64,000 bases of DNA from Deroplatys truncata (Eukaryota > Arthropoda > Insecta > Mantodea > Mantidae), in contig CM060984.1 in the NCBI GenBank assembly GCA_030765065.1, positions 1,560,001-1,624,000 of the forward strand, given 5' to 3'. Every line of letters starts with the position of its first letter. Position 1 is the first letter of the stretch. The notes beneath the pieces were generated by a model, which was not told the DNA's origin, made no database searches, and worked only from the letters and a program-made list of their open reading frames with translations. Of the stretch, positions 1 through 10,744 are shown in pieces. The translations under genes were made by a program, and so were the position numbers.

Positions 1-600
1 AGTAACACACTAGAACTCATTAGCACAAACACACTCACATTCTAAAGATCACACACACCCGCAGTCACAGACTACAACTCATTTGCACAAACACACTCTT
101 ACTCTAAAGCTCACACACACCCGAAGTAGCACAATACGACACATTGGCACAAACACACTTACACTCTGAAGCTCACACACACCCGCAGTAAGACCCTACA
201 ACTCATTGGCACAAACACACGCACACTCTAAAGCTCACACACCCGCAGACACAGAATACAACTCTTTAGCACAAACACACTCTTACTCTAAAGCTCACAG
301 ACCCGAAGTAACACACTACGACTCATTAGCACAAAGACACTCACACTCTAAAACTCACAGACCCCCCAGGAACACACTACAACTCAGTAGGACTAACATA
401 CTCACTCTCTAAAGCTCGCACACACCCCCGCAGTAACACACTACAACTCATTAGCACAAACACACACAGTCTAAAGCTCACACACCCGGAATAACACACT
501 ACAACTCACTAGCACAAACACATTCACACTCTAAAGCTCACACACAGGCAGTAACACACTAGAACTCATTATTAAAAACTCACTCACATACTTAAGCTCG
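1..600 (+). repeat. Segment repeated 3,419 bp downstream (first copy)
   Basis: Positions 1-600 align with 3420-4020 at an offset of 3,418-3,419 bp. A distinctive shared variant is CATTTGCACAAA at about 81, seen again at about 3500. Similarity is strong to about 420 and fades after about 540, where this copy has the unusual CTCATTATTAAAAACTC and the partner keeps the usual monomer. The window edge cuts the left end, so the full unit cannot be seen. Confidence 0.8.
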
Positions 601-1147
601 CACACAGCCGCAGTAACACACTACAACTCATTAGCACAAACACACTCACACTCTAAAGCTCACACACCCGCAGTAACACACTACAACTCATTAGCACAAT
701 AACACTCACACTCTAAAGCTCACACACCCGCAGTCAGGGACTACAACTCATTAGCACAAACACATTCACACTCTAAAGCTCACACCCCCGTAGTAACACA
801 CTAGAACTCATTAGCACAAACACACTAACATTCTAAAGCTCACACACCCGCATTAACACACTAGAACTCATTAGCACAAACACATTAACATTCTAAAACT
901 TACACACCCCCGCAGTAACACACTAGAACTCATTAGCACAAACACACTCTCATTCTAAGGCTTACTCACACCCACAGTAACACGCCAGAACTCATTTGCA
1001 CAAACACACTCACATTCTAAAGTTTACACACACCCGCAGTAACACACTAGAACTCATTAGCACAAACACACTCACACCCTAAAGCTTTCATACCCGCAGT
1101 CACAAAGTACAACTCATTAGCACAAACACACTCACACGCTAAAGCTC

Positions 1148-2386
1148 ACACACACCCGCAGTAACACACTAGAACTCATTAGCACAACCACACTCACATT
1201 CTAAAGCTCACACACACGCAGTCACAGACTACAACTCATTAGCACAAACACACTCTTACTCTAAAGCTCACACACACCCGAAATAGCACACTAGAACTCA
1301 TTAGCACAAACACACTCACACCCTAAAGCTTACATACCCGCAGTCACAAAGTACAACTTATTAGCACAAACACACTCACACCCTAAAGTTCACACACACC
1401 CGCAGTAACACACTAGAACTCATTAGCACAAACACACTCACATTCTAAAGGTCACACACCCGCAGTCACAGACTACAACTCATTAGCACAAACACACTCT
1501 TACTCTAAAGCTCACACTCACCCAAAGTAGCACACTACAACTCATTAGTACAAACACACTCACACTCTGAAGCTCACACACACCCGCAGTCACAGAGTAC
1601 AACTCATTAGCACAAACACACTCACACTCTAAAGCTCACGCAACCACAGTCACACACTAAAACTCATTAGCACAAACACACTCACATTCTAAAGCTTACA
1701 CATACCCGCAGGAACACACTAGAACTCATTAGCACAAACAAACTCAGATTCTAAAGCTCACACACCCCCAGTAACACACTAGAGTTCATTAGCACAAACA
1801 CACTCACATTCTAAAGCTCACACACACCCGCAGTAACACACTAGAACTCATTAGCACAACCACACTCACATTCTAAAGCTCACACACCCGAAGTCACAGA
1901 CTACAACTCATTAGCACAAACACACTCTTACTCTAAAGCTCACACACACCCGAAGTAGCACACTAGAACTCATTAGTACAAACACACTCACACCCTAAAG
2001 CTTACATACACGCAGTCACAAAGTACAACTTATTAGCACAAACACACTCACACTCTAAAGTTCACACACACCCGCAGTAACACACTAGAACTCATTAGCA
2101 CAAACATACTCACATTCTAAAGGTCACACACCCGCAGTCACAGACTACAACTCATTAGCACAAACACACTCTTACTCCAAAGCTCACACTCACCCAAAGT
2201 AGCACACTACAACTCATTAGTACAAACACACTCACACTCTGAAGCTCACACACACCCGCAGTCACAGAGTACAACTCATTAGCACAAACACACTCACACT
2301 CTAAAGCTCACACAACCACAGTCACACCTAAAACTCATTAGCACAAACACACTCACATTCTAAAGCTTACACATACCCGCAGTAAC
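1148..2386 (+). repeat. 672-bp (11-monomer) block, about 1.8 tandem copies
   Basis: Two neighbouring blocks repeat at 672 bp: the CCCTAAAGCTTACAT marker is at 1321 and 1993, and AGCACAACCACAC at about 1180 and 1855. Each block holds 11 monomers in fixed order, including the CCCTAAAG, AAAGGTCAC, CACCCAAAGTAGC, AACCACAGTCAC and ACATACCCGCAGGAAC types. The second copy stops at about 2386, where GCAGGAAC is replaced by GCAGTAAC. It also has a 2-bp loss near 2325. Confidence 0.85.
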
Positions 2387-3419
2387 ACGCTACAACTGAA
2401 TAGCACAAACACACTCACACTCTTAAGCACACACACACGCAGTCACAGACTACAACACATTAGCACAAACACACTCACATTCTAAAGCTTACACACACCC
2501 GCAGTAACACACTAGAACAGATTAGCACAAACACTCACATTCTAAAGCTTACACACATCCGCAGTAACAAACTAGAACTCATTAGCACAAACACACTCAC
2601 ATTCTCAAGCTCACACACCCGAAGTAACACACTATAACTTATTAGCACAAACACAATCACATTCTAAAGCTCACACACACCCGCACTAACACACTAGAAC
2701 TCATTAGCACAAACACACTCACATTCTAAAGCTCACACACCCGCAGTAACACACTAGAACTCATTAGCACAAACACACTCACATTCTAAAGCTTACACAC
2801 CCCTGCAGTAACACACTAGAACTCATTAGCACAAACACACTCACATTCTAAAGCTTACACACACCCGCAGTAACACACTAGAACTCATTAGCACAAACAC
2901 ACTCACACCCTAAATCTTACATACCCGCAGTCACAAAGTACATCTTATTAGCACAAACACACTCACACTCTAAAGCTCACACATACCCGCAGTAACACAC
3001 TAGAACTCATTAGCACAAACACACTCACATTCTAAAGCTCACACACCCGCAGTCACAGACCACAACTCATTAGCACAAACACACTCTTACTCTAAAGCTC
3101 ACACACACCCGAAGTAGCACACTACAACTCATTAGTACAAACACACTCACACTCTGAAGCTCACACACACCCGCAGTCACAGAGTACAACTCATTAGCAC
3201 AAAAACACTCACACTCTAAAGCTCACACACACACAGTCACACACTACAACTCATTAGCACAAACACACTCACATTCTAAACTTACACACACCCGCAGGAA
3301 CACACTAGAACTCATTAGCACAAACACGCTCACATTCTAAAGGTCACACACACACGCAGTAAAACACTAGAACTCATTAGCACAAACACACTCACATTCT
3401 AAAGCTCACACACACCCGC

Positions 3420-4020
3420 AGTAACACACTAGAACTCATTAGCACAAACACACTCACATTCTAAAGATCACACACACCCGCAGTCACAGACTACAACTCA
3501 TTTGCACAAACACACTCTTACTCTAAAGCTCACACACACCCGAAGTAGCACAATACGACACATTGGCACAAACACACTTACACTCTGAAGCTCACACATA
3601 CCCGCAGTAACACCCTAAACTCATTGGCACAAACACACAAACACTCTAAAGCTCACACACCCGCAGACACAGAAAACAACTCTTTAGCACAAACACACTC
3701 TTACTCTAAACATGACACACCCGCAGTAACATACTACGACTCATTAGCACAAACACACTCACACTCCGAAGCTCACACACCCCCGCCGAAACACACTACA
3801 ACTCATTAGGACTAACATACTCACACTCTAAAGCTCTCACACACACACCCGCACTAACACACTACAACTCATTAGCACAAACACACAGTCTAAAGTTTAC
3901 ACTTCCGGAATAACACACTACAACTCATTAGCACAAACACATTCACACTCTAAAGCTCACACACCGGCAGTGACACACTAGAACTCATTAGCACAAACTC
4001 ACTTACACTCTTAAGCTCAC
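3420..4020 (+). repeat. Segment repeated from 1-600 (second copy)
   Basis: This is the partner of the first 600 bases. It shares the order of variants: GATCACACACACCC, CATTTGCACAAA, GACACATTGGCAC, then the ACAGAA plus CTCTTTAGCAC monomer. It then diverges to the block ending in CCTTAAAGAAG (4070), which belongs to the A-type order of monomers. The switch marks a recombination joint inside the array. Confidence 0.8.
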
Positions 4021-5117
4021 ACACACCCGCAGTAACACACTACTACTCATTAGCACAAACACACCCACACCTTAAAGAAGACACACCCGCAGTCACAGAC
4101 TACAACTCATTAACACAAACACACGGACACTCTAAAACTCACACACACCCGCAGTGACACACTAGAACTGAATAGCACAAACAAACACACACTCTAAAGC
4201 TCACACACACCCGCAGTAACACACTACAACTGAATAGCATAAACACACTCACACTCTTAAGCACACACACCCGCAGTCACAGACTACAACACATTAGCAC
4301 AAACACACTCACATTCTAAAGCTTACACACACCCGCAGTAACACACTAGAACAGATTAGCACAAACACTCACATTCTAAAGCTTACACACACCCGCAGTA
4401 ACACACTAGAACTCATTAGCACAAACACACTCACATTCTCAAACTCACACACCCGAAGTAACACACTATAACTTATTAGCACAAACACAATCACATTCTA
4501 AAGCTCACACACACCCGCAGTAACACCCTACAACTCATTAGCACAAACACACTCTTACTCTAAAGCTCACACACACCCGAAGTAGCACAATACGACACAT
4601 TGACACAAACACACTTACACTCTGAAGCTCACACACACCCGCAGTAACACCCTACAACTCATTGGCACAAACACACTTACACTCTAAAGCTCACACACCC
4701 GCAGACACAGAATACAACTCTTTAGCACAAACACAATCTTACTCTAAGGCTCACACACCCGAAGTAACATACTACGACTCATTAGCACAAAGACACTCAC
4801 ACTCTAAAACTCACAGACCCCCCAGTAACACACTACAACTCAGTAGGACTAACATACTCACTCTCTAAAGCTCGCACACACCCCCGGAGTTACACACTAC
4901 AACATATTAGCACAAACACACACACAGTCTAAAGCTCACACACCCGGAATAACACACTACAACTCACTAGCACAAACACATTCACACTCTAAAGCTCACA
5001 CACCGGCAGTAACACACTAGAACTCATTATTAAAACTCACTCACATACTTAAGCTCGCACACACCCGCAGTAACACACTACAACTCATTAGCACAAACAC
5101 ACTCACACTCTAAAGCT

Positions 5118-6410
5118 CACACACCCGCAGTCACAGACTACAACTCATTAGCACAAACACACTCTTACTCTAAAGCTCACATACACCCGAAGTAGCACAC
5201 TAGAACTCATTAGCACAAACACACTCACACCCTAAAGCTTACATACCCGCAGTCACAAAGTACAACTTATTAGCACAAACACACTCACACTCTAAAGTTC
5301 ACACACACCCGCAGTAACACACTAGAACTCATTAGCACAAACACACTCACATTCTAAAGGTCACACACCCGCAGTCACAGACTACAACTCATTAGCACAA
5401 ACACACTCTTACTGTAAAGCTCACACTCACCCAAAGTAGCACACTACAACTCATTAGTACAAACACACTCACACTCAGAAGCTCACACACACCCGCAGTC
5501 ACAGAGTACAACTCATTAGCACAAACACACTCACACTCTAAAGCTCACACAACCACAGTCACACACTAAAACTCATTAGCACAAACACACTCACATTCTA
5601 AAGCTTACACATACCCGCAGGAACATACTAGAACTCATTAGCACAAACAAACTCAGATTCTAAAGCTCACACACCCGCAGTAACACACTAGAACTCATTA
5701 GTACAAACACACTCACATTCTAAAGCTCACACACACCCGCAGTAACACACTAGAACTCATTAGCACAACCACACTCACGTTCTAAAGCTCACACACCGGC
5801 AGTCACAGACTACAACTCATTAGCACAAACACACTCTTACTCTAAAGCTCACACACACCCGAAGTAGCACACTAGAACTCATTAGCACAAACACACTCAC
5901 ACCCTAAAGCTTACATACCCGCAGTCACAAAGTACAACTTATTAGCACAAACACACTCACACTCTAAAGTTCACACACACCCGCAGTAACACACTAGAAC
6001 TCATTAGCAAAAACACACTCACATTCTAAAGGTCACACACCCGCAGTCACAGACTACAACTCATTAGCACAAACACACTCTTACTCTAAAGCTCACGCTC
6101 ACCCAAATTAGCACACTACAACTCATTAGTACAAACACACTCATACTCTGAAGCTCACACACACCCGCAGTCACAGAGTACAACTCATTAGCACAAACAC
6201 ACTCAAACTCTAAATCTCACACAACCACAGTCACACACTAAAACTCATTAGCACAAACAAACTCAGATTCTAAAGCTCACACACCCGCAGTAACACACTA
6301 GAACTCATTAGCACAAACACACTCACATTCTAAAGCTCACACACACCCGCAGTAACACACTGGAACTCATTAGCACAAACACACTCACATTCTAAAGCTC
6401 ACACACACCC
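5118..6410 (+). repeat. 672-bp (11-monomer) block, second tandem pair
   Basis: The same ordered 11-monomer block as at 1148 appears twice again, with CCCTAAAGC at 5230 and 5902, 672 bp apart. The second copy lacks one monomer, the ACATACCCGCAGG type, near 6250. Finding the identical period at two separate places shows that this 11-mer was a unit of amplification before it was scattered. Single copies also lie inside the A units (for example about 12220-12830) and inside C (about 53460-54160). Confidence 0.83.
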
Positions 6411-9400
6411 GCAGTCACAGACTACAACTCATTAGCACAAACACACTCTTACTCTAAACCTCACACACACCCGAAGTAGCACAATACAACACATCAGCAC
6501 AAACACACTCACACTCTGAAGCTTACACACACCCGCAGTAACACCCTACAACTCATTGGCACAAACACACGCACACTCTAAAGCTCACACCCCGCAGACA
6601 CAGAATACAACTCTTTAGCACAAACACACTCTTACTCTAAAGATCACACACACCCGCAGTAACACACTACAACTCTTTAGCACAAACACACTCTTACTCT
6701 AAAGATCACACACCCGCAGTAACATACTACAACTCATTGGCACAAACACACTCACACTCTAAAGTTTACACACCCGGAATAACACACTACAGCTCATTAG
6801 CACAAACACACACACAGTCAAAAGTTTACACACCCGGAATAACACACTACAACTCATTAGCACAAACACACACACAGTCTAAAGTTTACACACCCGGAAT
6901 AACACACTACAGCTCATTAGCACAAACACATTCACACTCTAAAGCTCACACACCGGCAGTGACACACTAGAACTCATTAGCACAAACTCACTTACACTCT
7001 TAAGCTCACACACACCCGCAGTAACACACTACTACTCATTAGCACAAACACACCCACACCTTAAAGAAGACACAACCGCAGTCACAGACTACAACTCATT
7101 AACACAAACACACGGACACTCTTAAACTCACACACACTCGCAGTGACAGACTAGAACTGAATAGCACAAACAAACTCACACTCTAAAGCTCACACACACC
7201 CGCAGTAACACACTACAACTGAATAGCACAAACACACTCACACTCTAAAGCACACACACCCGCAGTCACGGACTACAACACATTAGCACACACACTCACA
7301 TTCTAAAGCTTACACATACCCGCAGTAACACACTAGAACTCATTAGCACAAACACACTCACATTCTCAAGCTCACACACCCGAAGTAAAACACTATAACT
7401 TATTAGCACAAACACAATCACATTCTAAAGCTCACACACAGCCGCAGTAACACACTAGAACTCATTAGCACAAACACACTCACATTCTAAAGCTCACACA
7501 CCCGCAGTAACACACTAGAACTCATTAGCACAAACACACTCACATTCTAAAGCTTACACACACCCGCAGTAACACACTAGAACTCATTAGCAGAAACACA
7601 CTCACACCCTAAAGCTTACATACCCGCAATCACAAAGTACATCTTATTAGCACAAACACACTCACACTCTAAAGCTCACACACCCGCAGTAACACACTAG
7701 AACTCATTAGCAGAAACACACTCACATTCTAAAGCTTACACACCCGCAGTCACAGACCACAACTCATTAGCACAAACACACATACACTCTAAAGCTCACA
7801 CATACCCGCAGTAACACACTAGAACTCATTAGCACAAACACACTCACATTCTAAAGCTCACACACCCGCAGTCACAGACCACAACTTATTAGCACAAACA
7901 CACTCTTACTCTAAAGCTCACACACACCCGAAGTAGAGCACTACAACTCATTAGTACAAACACACTCAAACTCTGAAGCTCACACACACCCGCAGTCACA
8001 GAGTACAACTCATTAGCACAAAAACACTCACACTCTAAAGCTCACACACCCACAGTCACACACTACAACTCATTAGCACAAACACACTCACATTCTAAAC
8101 CTACACACACCCGCAGGAACACACTAGAACTCATTAGCACAAACACAGTCACATTCTAAAGATCACACACACCCGCAGTCACAGACTACAACTCATTAGC
8201 ACAAACACACTCTTACTCTAAAGCTCACACACACCCGAAGTAGCACAATACGACACATCGGCACAAACACACTTACACTCTGAAGCTCACACACACCCGC
8301 AGTAACACCCGTCATCTCATTGGCACAAACACACGCACACTCTAAAGCTCACACACCCGAAGACACAGAATACAACTCTTTAGCACAAACACACTCTTAC
8401 TCTAAAGCTCACACACCCGAAGTAACATACTACGACTCATTAGCACAAAGACACTCACACTCTAAAACTCACAAACCCCCCCAGTAACACACTACTACTC
8501 ATTAGGACTAACATACTCACTCTCTAAAGCTCGCACACACCCCCGCAGTAACACACTACAACTCATTAGCACAAACACACACACAGTCTAAAGCTCACAC
8601 ACCCGCAGTAACACACTACAACTCATTAGCACAATAACACGCTTACTCTAAAGCTCAAAGACACCAGCAGTAGCAGACTACAACTCATTAGCACAATAAC
8701 ACTCTTACTCTAAAGCTCACACACACCCGCAGTAACACACTACAACTCATTAGCACAATAACACTCTTACTCTAAAGCTAACACACCCGCAGTTACACAC
8801 TACAACTCATTAACACAAACACACTCTAAAGCTCACACACCCGCAGTCAGGGACTACAACTCATTAGCACAAACACCGTCACACTCTAAAGCTCACACAC
8901 CCTCAGTAACACACTAGAACGCATTAGAACAAACACACTAACATTCTAAAGCTCACATACCCGCATTAACACACTAGAACTCATTAGCACAAACACACTA
9001 ACATTCTAAAGCTTACACACCCCCGCAGTAACACACTAGAACTCATTAGCACAAACACACTCACATTCTAAAGCTTACTCACACCCACAGTAACACGCTA
9101 GAACTCATTAGCACAAACACACTCACATTCTAAAGCTTACACACACCCGCAGTAACACACTAGAACTCATTAGCACAAACACACTCACACCCTAAAGCTT
9201 TCATACCCGCAGTCACAAAGTATAACTTATTAGCACAAACACACTCACACGCTAAAGCTCACACACACCCGCAGTAACTTACTAGAAGTCATTAGCATAA
9301 AAAACTCACATTCTAAAGCCCACACACACCCGCAGTCACAGAGTACAACTCATTAGCACAAAAACACTCACACTCTAAAGCTCACACACCCACAGTCACA

Positions 9401-10421
9401 CACTACAACTCATTAGCACAAACACACTCACATTCTAAACTTACACACACCCGCAGGAACATACTAGAACTCATTAGCACAAACACACTCACATTCTAAA
9501 GGTCACACACACCCGCAGTAACACACTAGAACTCATTAGCACAAACACACTCACATTCTAAGGCTCACACACACCCGCAGTAACACCCTACAACTCACTG
9601 GCACAAACACACGCACACTCTAAAGCTCACACTCCCGCAGACACAGAATACAACTCTTTAGCACAAACACACTCTTACTCTAAAGCTTACACCCCCGCAG
9701 TAACACACTACAACTCAGTAGGACTAACATACTCACTCACTAAACCTCACACACACACACACACCCGCAGTAACACACTACAACTCATTAGCACAAACAC
9801 ACACACAGTCTAAAGCTCACACACCCGGAATAACACACTAAAACTCACTAGCAAAAACACATTTACACTCTAAAGCTCACACACCGGCAGTAACACACTA
9901 GAACTCATTAGCACAAACTCACTCACACACTTAAGCTCACACACATCCGCAGTAACACACTACAACTCATTAGTTCAAACACACTCACACTCTAAAGCTC
10001 ACACACCCGCAGTAACACACTACAACACATTAGCACAATAACACGCTTACTCTAAAGCTCAAACACACCCGCAGTAACAGACTACAACTCATTAGCACAA
10101 TAACACTCTTACTCTAGAGCTCACACAAACCCGCAGTAACACACTACAACTCATTAGCACAATAACACTCTTACTCTTAAGCTCACACACCTGTAGTAAC
10201 ACACTACAACTCATTAACACAAACACACTCACACTCTAAAGCTCACACACCCGCAGTCACAGACTACAACTCATTAGCACAAACACATTCACATTCTAAA
10301 GTTCACACACCCCAATAACACACTACAACTCATTAGCGCAAACACACTCACATTCTAAAGCTCACACACCCGCAGTAACACACTACAACCCATTCTAACA
10401 AAAACACACTCACACTCCAAA

Positions 10422-10501
10422 GCTCACACACTACCAATCACTAGCACGAACACACTCCAAAGCTCACACACTACAACTCACTAGCACAAGCACACTCCAA
10501 A
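10422..10501 (+). repeat. Pair of 40-bp short monomers (A copy 1)
   Basis: Two consecutive monomers are only 40 bp long. Compared with the 60-bp form each lacks 14 bp that include CCGCAGTAACAC and 6 bp of the ACACTC run, and has CCAAAG in place of CTAAAG. Both losses lie between short direct repeats (CACAC and ACTC), as expected for slippage. The pair is flanked by full-length monomers. Confidence 0.88.
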
Positions 10502-10744
10502 GCTTACACACCCGCAGTAACACACTAACACTCATTAGCACAAACACACTCACACTTCAAAAATCATACACCCCCGCAGTCACACACTACAACTCATTAG
10601 CACAAACACACTCACACTCTAAAGCTTACACACCCGCAGTCACAGACTACAACTCATTAACACAAACACACTCACGCTCTAAAGCTCACACACCCGCAGT
10701 CAGAGACTACAACTCATTAGCACAAACACACTCACATTCTAAAG

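Larger units (their letters stand above)
1..8003 (+). repeat. 5' mosaic block of satellite variants
   Basis: This part is made of the same monomers but lacks one clean long period. Segments recur at several spacings: 1-600 resembles 3420-4020, about 206-640 also resembles 4662-5100, and 672-bp blocks are doubled at two places. From about 4000 onward it increasingly resembles the second half of the A units downstream, so the A family probably extends in degraded form into this block. The marker CCTTAAAGAAG, which recurs in A units, lies at 4070 and 7059. No gene is present. Confidence 0.85.

Noticed and set aside
206..412. Open frame of 68 codons, and similar ones at 3624-3809, 4662-4868 and 6737-6970
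   Set aside because: They begin at TTG rather than ATG, consist only of the repeated 20-residue satellite translation, and end where a 62-bp monomer shifts the frame or a TAG variant occurs. Period artefacts, not genes.
661..680. Possible CENP-B box around CCCGCAG
   Set aside because: The box in this orientation needs CCCG, two bases, T, four bases, then CGAA. Here the third base after CCCG is G and no CGAA follows at the right distance.
1319..1330. CCCTAA, the telomere-repeat hexamer, in CACACCCTAAAGC monomers
   Set aside because: It occurs once per monomer, never in tandem, and differs by one base from the usual CACTCTAAAGC. Not telomeric DNA.
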